In this document: positions 40,047 through 48,356 of the stretch, piece by piece
Numbering within the stretch: position 1 is the first letter of the stretch
How the letters are laid out: every line of letters starts with the position of its first letter
Source of the DNA: Prevotella sp. E13-27
Lineage (GTDB): Bacteria; Bacteroidota; Bacteroidia; Bacteroidales; Bacteroidaceae
Assembly: GCF_023217965.1 (NCBI RefSeq)
Contig: NZ_JALPSC010000002.1
Coordinates: 682,001 to 746,000, forward strand
Length of the DNA stretch: 64,000 bases
Direction: 5' to 3'
Notes under the pieces: generated by a model
What the model saw: only the letters and a program-made list of their open reading frames with translations
The model's database searches: none
What the model was told of the DNA's origin: nothing
Translations under genes and position numbers: made by a program

Positions 40047-40193
40047 ATTTTGGCTTTTTACTTTTTTACCTTTTCCCTTCCAGGCCCTCCAGCGCCCATA
40101 GCAGTTCGTTGGCCACGGCGGTAGCGAATTGTGCCCTCATTGCCTTTTTCTTTATTTGAGGGTTTGAATCATACCTAATATTATTCTTTTCAA

Positions 40194-42764
40194 TTATAGT
40201 CGGTTCTTTTCTGCATTACCAGCACCTGTACCCTTATACTTCGACGGGGTGACGTTAAAGCGGTAACGCAATGAGAGTGTAACGCAACGGGAATCGTTGT
40301 CCTCCATCTTGCGGAACATCATGCGGTTGCTATAGAGCGTGATGCGGTTGATGCCGCTGTTGAAGAGGTCGTTACCTGAGAGTTTGATGTTAAGACGGCG
40401 ATTGAAGAAATCCCTGCTTACACTGAGTGAGAGCATTGGGTTGGTGCTATTGACATAAGTGTTCGCTCCTGGATGACCGTGGGTGTGAATGCTGAAGTCG
40501 GCCTGTAGCAGCCAGTCATGGGGCAGCGTGATGATATTGCCCAATTGCAAGGTTAGCATAGGATGGTTGAATTTCATCTGTTTATCCAAGAAGCCCGCCT
40601 TGAACCATGGTTTCATTAATGAGACATTATACTGTGGCATCCATATGACATTACTACCCAGCTTTACGTTTTTCTGTGCCCCCAGCATAATAATCAGCCA
40701 GTCGGCATGGTCGTAGTTCTTATAGGTCACAAGGTTTACCTTACTGTCGTTTTTCATACTTTCTGCTGTGTAGAGGATGGGGTTGACACAATGGCTAAAA
40801 TTAACGTTGAGATAAAGCCACTTCCACATAGCCATCGCGTTCAGATTATTATATTTAATGGGTTTCAGATATGGATTACCCGTCTGCATGTTCAGGCGGT
40901 TCTCATAGATGACATCGCTACTTAACTGCCAGTAAGAGGGACGCATAGTGCGCTTGGTATAACTGAAGGACAGTTGCACCTTCTTCACAGAGGTAGATAA
41001 GGAAATTGATGGAAATAAGTCATTATAGGTGCGGCTTTGGTCATCACGACGTATGCCACCCACGAAATATTCCGACATCACATGCTCATAGCGAAGACCG
41101 GCCGAGAGTTGGAGGCGGCCAAGTTGCTGTCGCAGTTCCATGAAGGGCGCGATGGCTTGCTCGTGTTGTTCGTTGTTACTATTGGCGATGTAGCCCTCCA
41201 CGTTCTCAAAACTGCTATTCCAGCGGGTATTGGTATACTCTTCTCCAATTTCTATTTGTCCTTTCCAAATCGGATGTGTCACGAAGAGTTTCTCTGCCAT
41301 CAGTCGGCTACGCGTCAGGGCATAAGTGTTTACATCGCGGTCATCATACTCATTGCTCAGTTCCAGCTGTTGGTTACGGTTGCGCTGGTCACGATAGGTA
41401 TAGTCGGCATTGAAGTCAATGCTGAGCTGTCCTATCTTACCCGTGTAGTATAAATTCGCTTGGTGTTTGGGCGCTCCTTCGGCTCTGCTGATACTGTTGT
41501 TCTGTAGGTGGTCATATATGATGCCGTTGGCTTGCAAGTCATCGTCATATTCGCTACAAGTCTTTACGTAGTCATAAGTATTTTGGTAAAATCCGCCAAA
41601 AGAGTTGTTATCATCCAATTGGTAGTTGAAGCCGAAACGGCCTTCAAGGAATGGATTGCGAACCTTGTCCTTCTGCTTGTTGGTAATTACCCACAGCGTG
41701 TCGGCAAAGACGGTCTGTTCGAACTCGCCCTTCTTCCAACGTTTGTTGTAAGCTCCAAAGAGATTTGCAAACAGTTCCAACTTTCCTGTGCGGAAGGTTA
41801 GGTTAATACGCTCGTTATTCGCGAAACCATGTCCCTTACGACTCCATGAGGTCAGTTCTACGCCAAGGCCTTCGCCCGCCGTACGTTTGGTGTGGATGAT
41901 GATGACCGCATTCACAGTCGCATCGTAGCGGGCACCTGGATTCTGAATCACTTCTATGCTCTTAATGTTGTCCGACTGGATATTCTTCAGTTCCTGTAAG
42001 TCGGTCAGCTTTCGGTTGTTCAGGTAAATTAATGGCATGCCTTTTCCTAGAATTTCATATACATCTCCTTTCTTTGAAATGGTCGGTACACGTGAAAGCA
42101 CATCTTCAGCGGTGCCCATTCGTTCCATCACAGTCCCCTCCACATTCATGACCAGAGAATTGCCCTGTAGTTGTACCTTGGGCCGCTCGCCAGTTACAAC
42201 AACACCTTTGATGGTCATCGTTTCGGGCTTCATTTGAATGGTACCCACTTGTTCATTATTGCATAGGCGATAGACGGTCTTGTAGCCCACATAAGAGATA
42301 CGGGCAAGAATGGTAGGGTGCTCGTAGGGGATGACAAAAACGCCAGCCTCGTTGCTCACGCCTCCACCGATTACTGTTGAGTCTGATGGATAAAGCAGGT
42401 AAATATTGGCGTAGGGCACAGGCTGGCGGTTCTCGTCAATAATGGTGCCAGTCAGATGGCGTTCAGTCTTATGGGTACATTCCACAAAGATTTCGTTTTC
42501 GCCACGCTTCATGACTCTGATGGGATAGAAGCCAATAATCTGCATGATAGCATCTGTGATTGATTTGTGCTTGATGCTAGTAGTCACGCGGAAGTCTTCC
42601 AAATCGTTGTAAAGGAAGCTGATGTAATAATCGCGAGACAGCTCGTTGAGGTCACGCAGAGCCTCCGACATAGATACGTTGTCGTAACTGCGCGTAATCT
42701 TTTGCGCCTGAACGTTAATGAAACAGAACAGGGCAATAAGGGTAATCATGAAGTGCTTCATCAT
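40194..42764 (-). CDS. TonB-dependent receptor with N-terminal STN domain
   Basis: 856 residues. Signal peptide MMKHFMITLIALFCFINVQA; a secretin/TonB N-terminal (STN) domain at about 22-95 (SMSEALRDLNELSRDYYISF); a carboxypeptidase-like beta-sandwich at about 104-190 (LTGTIIDENRQPVPYANIYL); a plug with GERPKVQLQGNSLVMNVEG; and an OMP_b-brl_3-type barrel to the end. The C-terminus is KYKGTGAGNAEKNRL, without a clear terminal Phe. With the sigma factor and DUF4974 gene just upstream it probably forms a cell-surface signalling trio: the STN domain would contact the DUF4974 protein. The ligand is unknown. The start overlaps the previous stop (ATGA). Confidence 0.85.
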   Translation of the reverse strand: MMKHFMITLIALFCFINVQAQKITRSYDNVSMSEALRDLNELSRDYYISFLYNDLEDFRVTTSIKHKSITDAIMQIIGFYPIRVMKRGENEIFVECTHKTERHLTGTIIDENRQPVPYANIYLLYPSDSTVIGGGVSNEAGVFVIPYEHPTILARISYVGYKTVYRLCNNEQVGTIQMKPETMTIKGVVVTGERPKVQLQGNSLVMNVEGTVMERMGTAEDVLSRVPTISKKGDVYEILGKGMPLIYLNNRKLTDLQELKNIQSDNIKSIEVIQNPGARYDATVNAVIIIHTKRTAGEGLGVELTSWSRKGHGFANNERINLTFRTGKLELFANLFGAYNKRWKKGEFEQTVFADTLWVITNKQKDKVRNPFLEGRFGFNYQLDDNNSFGGFYQNTYDYVKTCSEYDDDLQANGIIYDHLQNNSISRAEGAPKHQANLYYTGKIGQLSIDFNADYTYRDQRNRNQQLELSNEYDDRDVNTYALTRSRLMAEKLFVTHPIWKGQIEIGEEYTNTRWNSSFENVEGYIANSNNEQHEQAIAPFMELRQQLGRLQLSAGLRYEHVMSEYFVGGIRRDDQSRTYNDLFPSISLSTSVKKVQLSFSYTKRTMRPSYWQLSSDVIYENRLNMQTGNPYLKPIKYNNLNAMAMWKWLYLNVNFSHCVNPILYTAESMKNDSKVNLVTYKNYDHADWLIIMLGAQKNVKLGSNVIWMPQYNVSLMKPWFKAGFLDKQMKFNHPMLTLQLGNIITLPHDWLLQADFSIHTHGHPGANTYVNSTNPMLSLSVSRDFFNRRLNIKLSGNDLFNSGINRITLYSNRMMFRKMEDNDSRCVTLSLRYRFNVTPSKYKGTGAGNAEKNRL

Positions 42765-43408
42765 CGGATAATCAGTTTACCGTCCTCCACAGCCATATTG
42801 ACACGCTCGAACATATTCAACTTTTCGACTACCTCTTGCAGACTGTCGTTCCGTTTCCAAACGAAATAGAAACGGAGTTGCTTAGCCTGATCGTTCTGCA
42901 AGTCCATACCGATGTGATGATAGGCTGCAATGTCCTTGGCAATGCTATCAAGTGTAACATTGTCGAAAATAACTGGTGTTGCCATGACAATGGTGTCGCT
43001 CTTGATGGTATCAGCCGATATGACAGGTTGGTGAGAATCTGAAATCTTTGTTTCTTGAACAGGGGCTTTTGTATCTTTTTCTACAAAATTACGAACAATG
43101 TGGATTGTAGCAAAAGCCATGCCTGTAATAAAGAGTACACCAATGAATGTTGCGGCGATCTTCAGCCATCCGCGACGGAGTTTACTTTCGTTGTAATGGG
43201 TCTTTGAAAAATGCTGCCACTCGGCATCTATATTTGCAGTATTCTTGCCAGTGTTTTCCCAAGTCATGGCCTGCTTCAACTGCGCCGTAGCCTCCATGAG
43301 TTCGCGCACTTCGGGGGCTTTCAGCATTGTCTCCAATGTCTGTTCCGAGTAGTTTTCGGGATGCTCCTGCATATCGAGCAGCATCTGGATTTTTTCGTTA
43401 ATTTCCAT
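42761..43408 (-). CDS. DUF4974-type membrane protein, putative anti-sigma factor
   Basis: 215 residues. The N-terminal 75 residues are cytoplasmic and helical (EINEKIQMLLDMQEHPENY), one membrane helix follows (about 83-104, IAATFIGVLFITGMAFATI), and a periplasmic part ends in a DUF4974/STN-like fold (DSLQEVVEKLNMFERVNMAV EDGKLIIR). It is shorter than standard FecR proteins and lacks the central FecR domain. Position between an ECF sigma factor and a TonB receptor suggests it holds the sigma factor at the membrane until the receptor signals. Confidence 0.75.
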   Translation of the reverse strand: MEINEKIQMLLDMQEHPENYSEQTLETMLKAPEVRELMEATAQLKQAMTWENTGKNTANIDAEWQHFSKTHYNESKLRRGWLKIAATFIGVLFITGMAFATIHIVRNFVEKDTKAPVQETKISDSHQPVISADTIKSDTIVMATPVIFDNVTLDSIAKDIAAYHHIGMDLQNDQAKQLRFYFVWKRNDSLQEVVEKLNMFERVNMAVEDGKLIIR

Positions 43409-43412
43409 AGTC

Positions 43413-43925
43413 CTATCTATTTTTCTGTTTATACTCCTTGATCGTTGTCATCGCTTTCGTCAGGTGCTTGTAAACCATTACCTTACTGATACCCAGTTCG
43501 TTGGCAATATCCTGATACTTCATGCCTTTCAGGTGTCGCATTTGAAAAACCATTAGCGTCTGACATGTCATGTTTCGTCTGGCATACTCCAGCAGTCGCT
43601 CCCACCGCTCTGCGTAGGCAGGTTCTGTTTCGCCGTAAGTCAATGGCTCTTGGTTAGAAGAATTGGAGGCTCTCTCTGCGGTATAAGCCTGTTCAAACCT
43701 CGCCCTCACCTCCTTGTGCTCCAACAGGTTCAGGCAACGATTCTTTACGCTCGTTATTAGATAGCTCTCAATATTCTTTGGCATAATGTCCGTCTTTACT
43801 AGCGTAGCAAAAACCTCGCTTACCACGTCGCGCGATTCCTCGTCGTCGTAGAGCATCGTCCTCGCCAACCGTATCATCTGGTCGTAGTGTTGACGGAAAA
43901 GCCGTTCTATCTCTATTTCTTTCAT
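43413..43925 (-). CDS. ECF-type RNA polymerase sigma factor
   Basis: 170 residues: sigma region 2 (FRQHYDQMIRLARTML; ESRDVVSEVFATLVKTD) and region 4 (QTLMVFQMRHLKGMKYQDIANELGISKVMVYKHL), joined by a short Gly/Glu-rich linker. It lies 4 bases upstream of the DUF4974 gene and probably directs expression of this receptor locus, perhaps also other genes. Confidence 0.92.
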   Translation of the reverse strand: MKEIEIERLFRQHYDQMIRLARTMLYDDEESRDVVSEVFATLVKTDIMPKNIESYLITSVKNRCLNLLEHKEVRARFEQAYTAERASNSSNQEPLTYGETEPAYAERWERLLEYARRNMTCQTLMVFQMRHLKGMKYQDIANELGISKVMVYKHLTKAMTTIKEYKQKNR

Positions 43926-44013
43926 CTACTATAATAGACAGGAAAAGGTATCCAAAAGCTAACCAGAATTCTAAAATTTTACAGAAAAAAAAATCTGCAC
44001 CAGTTCCACTGTG

Positions 44014-44021
44014 CAAATATA
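44014..44021 (-). promoter_or_regulatory. -7 element before the ECF sigma gene
   Basis: TATATTTG on the minus strand, about 89 bases upstream of the sigma-factor ATG. No matching TTTG element at the right spacing, so it may be a weak or alternative promoter. Confidence 0.4.
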
Positions 44022-44074
44022 GTTATTTCTACCTAATTTATATAGTAGGCAGAAAGCGGAAATGTTACAGTTCT

Positions 44075-44584
44075 CTATGCTCGTTTCAGACGCTCGTTTA
44101 AAATCTTGAGCAACTCTTCTGTTTTTATGTTAGTGCCTTCAGTTGTCAGATTTTCTTGCGCACCTGTAAGATTTGTATTTAACCTACGAGCGAGGCGTCC
44201 AAAGAAACTGGCATCCTCGAATTTCTGAATTTCTACATTCGGTTTATAATGAATGGCCACAAAATCATGTTTTCCCATTTTCGCAATATCAAAGGACATA
44301 ACATCTGAGAAATTTATTATAAACGATGTTGAAGCACGTACAATAATACTCTTGTCTGTTATGGTGATATAAGCCTTACCGGTTATTCGCTCTCTTATCG
44401 TCATAAAGGGTATGACAAAGAAGCCTAATCCGAAGAATAGAAGACCTACAATTCCTACTACTTGCATAAAACGACTTGACTGTGAATCTACTATAATCGT
44501 GAATGCCATTACTACAAATGCGGCACAGCCCAGAGTAGGGAGGAGAGTCCTCCAAATAGAATGATAAATTCTGATTTCTTGCAT
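44075..44584 (-). CDS. Small membrane protein, STM3941-like
   Basis: 169 residues. Two adjacent membrane helices (residues about 12-31 and 38-62), then a PH-like soluble domain (KAYITITDKSIIVRASTSFIINFSDVMSFDIAKMG) and a polar C-terminal tail. The layout fits the 'STM3941 family' of uncharacterised proteins. It lies 19 bases after the radA gene's end on the same strand, so it may be read with radA. Function unknown. Confidence 0.65.
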   Translation of the reverse strand: MQEIRIYHSIWRTLLPTLGCAAFVVMAFTIIVDSQSSRFMQVVGIVGLLFFGLGFFVIPFMTIRERITGKAYITITDKSIIVRASTSFIINFSDVMSFDIAKMGKHDFVAIHYKPNVEIQKFEDASFFGRLARRLNTNLTGAQENLTTEGTNIKTEELLKILNERLKRA

Positions 44585-44603
44585 GTTCTTTTATATTATT
44601 ATA

Positions 44604-45989
44604 TTATCCGAAAAGCACTCTTAGGGCTTCTTCTACTTTTCTGACGGGATGTATCTCTATGGAGAAGCGTTTGCGGTCTAAGCCCTGAATGTTGTATTTG
44701 GGAACGATGATGTGGCTGAAGCCAAGCTTCTCTGCCTCGGCTATGCGCTGGTCTATACGGCCGACGGGACGCACCTCACCGCTCAGTCCTACCTCGCCAG
44801 CCATACACCATCCCTGCTCAATGGGAGTATCGACATTACTTGACAGAACAGCTGCTATGACCGAGAGGTCCATGGCAAGATCTGTGACTCGCAGTCCGCC
44901 GGCAATGTTCAGGAACACGTCTTTCTGCATGAGCTTGAAGCCTACACGCTTCTCGAGGACTGCCAACAGCATGTTCAACCGTCGCTGGTCGAAGCCTGTT
45001 GCTGAGCGCTGTGGAGTGCCGTAGGCTGCACTTGACACGAGTGCCTGAGTCTCCACGAGGAACGGTCTCACGCCCTCTATGGCGCTGGTTATGGCTACTC
45101 CAGAGAGGCCGTCCTGACTCTCGCTGAGCAACAGCTCGGAAGGGTTGCTCACTTGTCGCAGTCCGTTCTGCTCCATCTCATAGATGCCAAGCTCCGACGT
45201 GCTTCCAAATCGGTTCTTTATGCTGCGAAGTATGCGATACATATAGTGCTGGTCGCCTTCGAACTGGATGACTGTGTCAACGATATGCTCGAGGATTTTC
45301 GGACCTGCGAGTGTGCCTTCTTTGGTGATGTGGCCTATGAGGATGACGGGCACGCCGCTCGTCTTGGCAAAACGGAGTAGGGCGGAGGCGCACTCACGCA
45401 CCTGAGATATGGATCCTGCCGACGACTCCACTTCGTCTGTGGCAATGGTCTGTATGGAGTCTATGACCACCAGCTCGGGCTGCTGTACCTTGATGTGCTC
45501 AAAGATGTTCTCCAGCGAGTTTTCACATAAGAGCAGGAAATTCTCGGGCTCTACAGCCGACAATCGCTGTGCCCTCATCTTCAGCTGATGGGCGCTCTCC
45601 TCACCGCTGACATAGAGTATGCGCTTGTCAGTAAGTCTGAGCATGGTCTGAAGCGACAGGGTGGATTTGCCAATGCCAGGCTCGCCACCGAGGAGCACTA
45701 TGCTGCCAGGGACGAGACCTCCGCCAAGCACGCGATTCAACTCTTCGTCGTGCATGTCTATGCGAGGGTCGTCGTGGGCGTTTATATCCTTGAGCTTCAG
45801 TACTTTATTAGTACGCAAGGCGTGGCCTGCCTGTGCGGCGGCACTTGATGCCTTGACGTGGGTGGGCGTTGGTGCGATTGTTATCTCCTTGAAAGTGTTC
45901 CACTGTCCGCAGGCAGGACATTTGCCAATCCATTTTGGCGACTCCTGTCCGCAGTTCGAACAAACGTATGCAGTCTTTTCCTTTGCCAT
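44604..45989 (-). CDS. radA: DNA repair protein RadA
   Basis: 461 residues from the ATG at 45987-45989 (MAKEKTAYVCSNCG). In-frame codons further upstream lie in the promoter. C4 zinc finger CSNCG..CPACGQW (residues 10-30), RecA-like ATPase with Walker A GGEPGIGKSTLSL, the RadA-specific KNRFGSTSELGIYEM, and a C-terminal Lon-protease-like domain (GGLRVTDLAMDLSVIAAVLSS). It drives branch migration in recombination. Confidence 0.96.
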   Translation of the reverse strand: MAKEKTAYVCSNCGQESPKWIGKCPACGQWNTFKEITIAPTPTHVKASSAAAQAGHALRTNKVLKLKDINAHDDPRIDMHDEELNRVLGGGLVPGSIVLLGGEPGIGKSTLSLQTMLRLTDKRILYVSGEESAHQLKMRAQRLSAVEPENFLLLCENSLENIFEHIKVQQPELVVIDSIQTIATDEVESSAGSISQVRECASALLRFAKTSGVPVILIGHITKEGTLAGPKILEHIVDTVIQFEGDQHYMYRILRSIKNRFGSTSELGIYEMEQNGLRQVSNPSELLLSESQDGLSGVAITSAIEGVRPFLVETQALVSSAAYGTPQRSATGFDQRRLNMLLAVLEKRVGFKLMQKDVFLNIAGGLRVTDLAMDLSVIAAVLSSNVDTPIEQGWCMAGEVGLSGEVRPVGRIDQRIAEAEKLGFSHIIVPKYNIQGLDRKRFSIEIHPVRKVEEALRVLFG

Positions 45990-46007
45990 GTTTTTGATAG
46001 TTTCGGG

Positions 46008-46039
46008 CAAAGGTAGCGCTTTTATTTCTAACAGCCAAA
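46008..46039 (-). promoter_or_regulatory. Promoter of radA
   Basis: On the minus strand TTTG (46036-46039), 20 bases, TACCTTTG (46008-46015); the ATG follows after 18 bases. It is back to back with the ABC-F promoter. Confidence 0.8.
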
Positions 46040-46040
46040 T

Positions 46041-46071
46041 TTTGCGCTTAAAGAAAAATGTATTACCTTTG
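46041..46071 (+). promoter_or_regulatory. Promoter of the ABC-F gene
   Basis: TTTG (46041-46044), 19 bases, TACCTTTG (46064-46071). The ATG is 265 bases away at 46336, so the message has a leader of about 255 bases that contains the palindromic element at 46117-46280. Confidence 0.75.
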
Positions 46072-46116
46072 CAAACCATTATATAATACAACTCAACTTT
46101 TGGATGTAAAATAACG

Positions 46117-46280
46117 ACCACGAATTAAACTAATTAAACGAATTTTAGCTTCGCATGGATTACAATCATAATATCAAATTTCTCGAATGTAGGAATCACG
46201 GGTGATTCCTTTTCGTTCAATTCGTTATAATCTAAACGTGAACTATGTAGAAAATTCGTGAAATTCGTAAAATTCGTGGT
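46117..46280. repeat. Palindromic element with ACCACGAATT ends (long form)
   Basis: ACCACGAATT (46117-46126) and AATTCGTGGT (46271-46280) are perfect terminal inverted repeats. Just inside lie short tandem units: ATTAAACTAATTAAACGAATT on the left and ATTCGTGAAATTCGTAAA on the right. A central hairpin GGAATCACGGGTGATTCC (46192-46209) sits in the middle. The 164 bases have no gene. The ends match the short palindrome at 21059-21116. It resembles a miniature inverted-repeat element and would fold in the ABC-F leader RNA. Confidence 0.75.
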
Positions 46281-46335
46281 ATAAAAAAATAAGCGACACA
46301 TCATAATATAATTTATAATAAGAGAAATAAAAAGA

Positions 46336-48294
46336 ATGATTTCAGTAGAAGGATTGAAAGTGGAGTTTGGCGTGAAGCCGCTATTCAGTGATGCCACCTT
46401 CGTTATCAACGACCGCGACCGCATAGCCCTTGTTGGAAAGAACGGCGCAGGCAAATCTACGATGCTCAAGATACTCTGCGGCATGGAGCAACCCACTGAC
46501 GGTAAGGTGAACGTCTCCAACGACACCACCATAGGCTATCTGCCCCAGGTGATGAAGCTTCAGGATGACACTACTGTTAAGGATGAAGCGCAGAAGGCTT
46601 TTGCCGATATAAAAAAGGTGGAAGAGCGTATCCGCAGGATGGAACAACAGCTCAATGAACGTACTGATTATGAGAGTGATGAGTATATGTCGCTCGTGGA
46701 AAAGTTTACCACCGAGCATGAGCGCTATCAGATGTTGGGTACAGATGGCTACGAGGCGGAGATAGAGCGCACGCTCATGGGACTTGGCTTCAAACGTACG
46801 GACTTGGATCGCCCTACACGAGAGTTCTCAGGAGGTTGGCGTATGCGTATCGAGCTGGCAAAGATTCTTCTCTTACATCCTGACGTGCTGCTTCTCGACG
46901 AGCCCACCAACCACCTTGACATAGACTCTATACAGTGGCTTGAACAGTTTCTGGCTCAGTCAACGAGTGCCGTGGTGCTGGTTAGTCACGACCGTGCTTT
47001 CATAAACAACGTGTCGAACCGCACGCTCGAGATTTCATGTGGAAAGGTTATTGACTACAGGGTGAAGTACGACGAATATGTCACTCTGCGCAAAGAGCGC
47101 CGCGAACAGCAGTTGCGCGCCTACGAGAACCAGCAGAAAGAGATGGAGGATATACGCGATTTCGTGGAGCGTTTCCGTTACAAGCCCACAAAGGCCGTAC
47201 AGGTGCAGCAACGCCTGCGCCAGCTTGAGAAGATGGTTCCCATAGAGATTGACGAGGTGGACCGCTCAGCCATGCATTTCAGGTTCCCGCCTTGCCTGCG
47301 CTCAGGCGATTTCCCTGTAATCTGCGACGATGTTAAGAAAGAGTATGACCACGTGGTGTTTGACAAGGTTAACCTCACCATAAAGCGTGGCGAGAAAGTG
47401 GCTTTCGTAGGCAAGAACGGCGAGGGAAAATCTACGCTCGTGAAATGCATAATGGGCGAGATACCTTTTGAAGGCAATCTGAAGATAGGCCATAACGTTC
47501 AGATAGGCTATTTCGCACAGAACCAGGCACAGCTCTTGGATGAGACGCTTACAGTCTATCAGACCATAGACTATGTGGCCAAGGGTGATGTGCGCCTTCG
47601 CATAAACGACATTCTGGGAGCATTCATGTTCGGAGGCGAGGCTTCCGACAAGTACGTGAAGGTTCTCAGCGGTGGTGAGCGTAGCCGTCTGGCTATGATA
47701 AAACTGCTTCTCGAGCCTGTCAACCTGCTCATCCTCGACGAGCCTACGAACCATCTGGACATGGCTTCGAAAGACGTGCTGAAAGAGGCTATAATGGCGT
47801 TTGACGGTACGGCGATAATAGTAAGCCACGACCGAGAATTTCTTGACGGACTTGTAAGCAAGGTCTATGAGTTCGGAGGTGGACAGGTGCGCGAGCATAT
47901 CGGCGGCATCTACGACTTCCTGCGTACAAGGAAGATATCGGAACTCAACGAGCTTAACGTGTCGTTGGCACAGCCGTCGAAGGACGTTCAGCAGGCTCGT
48001 CAGTCTCAGGCGGCTACATCAGCACAGACTGCCCAGCCCTCGCAGTCGTCGGTTAGCTATGCTGAACACAAGGAGCAACAGAAGCGTAAGCGCAAACTGG
48101 AGCGACAGGTGGAGGAATGTGAGCGCAAGATAGCATCTATGGAGGCTCGCCTGAAAGAGCTTGACGAACTGCTCTGTGACCCGAAGAACGCCTCTGACAT
48201 GACGCTCGTGAGTGAATATACAGACACGAAGCGACAGCTCGACGAAGAGGTGGAAAGATGGGAAAAAGTCTCAGAAGAACTTCTTGATGACTGA
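46336..48294 (+). CDS. ABC-F family ATPase
   Basis: 652 residues with two ABC domains and no membrane part: Walker A GKNGAGKSTML (about residue 34) and GKNGEGKSTLV (about residue 358), signatures FSGGWRMRIELA and LSGGERSRLAMI, Walker B LLLDEPTNHLD twice, a P-site linker (about 235-300, rich in Arg and Gln) and a C-terminal coiled coil rich in Lys and Glu (about 570-652). ABC-F proteins act on ribosomes, as translation factors or antibiotic-protection proteins. It looks most like the Uup/YdiF housekeeping branch, but the branch is not certain. Confidence 0.9.
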   Translation: MISVEGLKVEFGVKPLFSDATFVINDRDRIALVGKNGAGKSTMLKILCGMEQPTDGKVNVSNDTTIGYLPQVMKLQDDTTVKDEAQKAFADIKKVEERIRRMEQQLNERTDYESDEYMSLVEKFTTEHERYQMLGTDGYEAEIERTLMGLGFKRTDLDRPTREFSGGWRMRIELAKILLLHPDVLLLDEPTNHLDIDSIQWLEQFLAQSTSAVVLVSHDRAFINNVSNRTLEISCGKVIDYRVKYDEYVTLRKERREQQLRAYENQQKEMEDIRDFVERFRYKPTKAVQVQQRLRQLEKMVPIEIDEVDRSAMHFRFPPCLRSGDFPVICDDVKKEYDHVVFDKVNLTIKRGEKVAFVGKNGEGKSTLVKCIMGEIPFEGNLKIGHNVQIGYFAQNQAQLLDETLTVYQTIDYVAKGDVRLRINDILGAFMFGGEASDKYVKVLSGGERSRLAMIKLLLEPVNLLILDEPTNHLDMASKDVLKEAIMAFDGTAIIVSHDREFLDGLVSKVYEFGGGQVREHIGGIYDFLRTRKISELNELNVSLAQPSKDVQQARQSQAATSAQTAQPSQSSVSYAEHKEQQKRKRKLERQVEECERKIASMEARLKELDELLCDPKNASDMTLVSEYTDTKRQLDEEVERWEKVSEELLDD

Positions 48295-48356
48295 TTTTCT
48301 ATACAACGAATTAAAATGAATTTCACTAATGAATACCAAAATATCAAACTGTTAAA

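Larger units (their letters stand above)
39526..40140 (-). repeat. ~600 bp degenerate dispersed element, copy 2
   Basis: Second copy of the element at 952-1550, colinear and in the same orientation. It starts with the GCTC-palindrome units near 39531-39575, contains GAACGAGGGGTTCGT (about 39711-39725), the inverted repeat (39879-40046), and ends with CCCATAGCAGTTCGTTGGCC. A 24-codon minus-strand frame (40140 to 40066) ends VANELLWALEGLEGKR and shares NELLWALEGL with the first copy. It fills almost all of the 757-base gap between the exonuclease gene and the TonB receptor gene. Confidence 0.8.
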
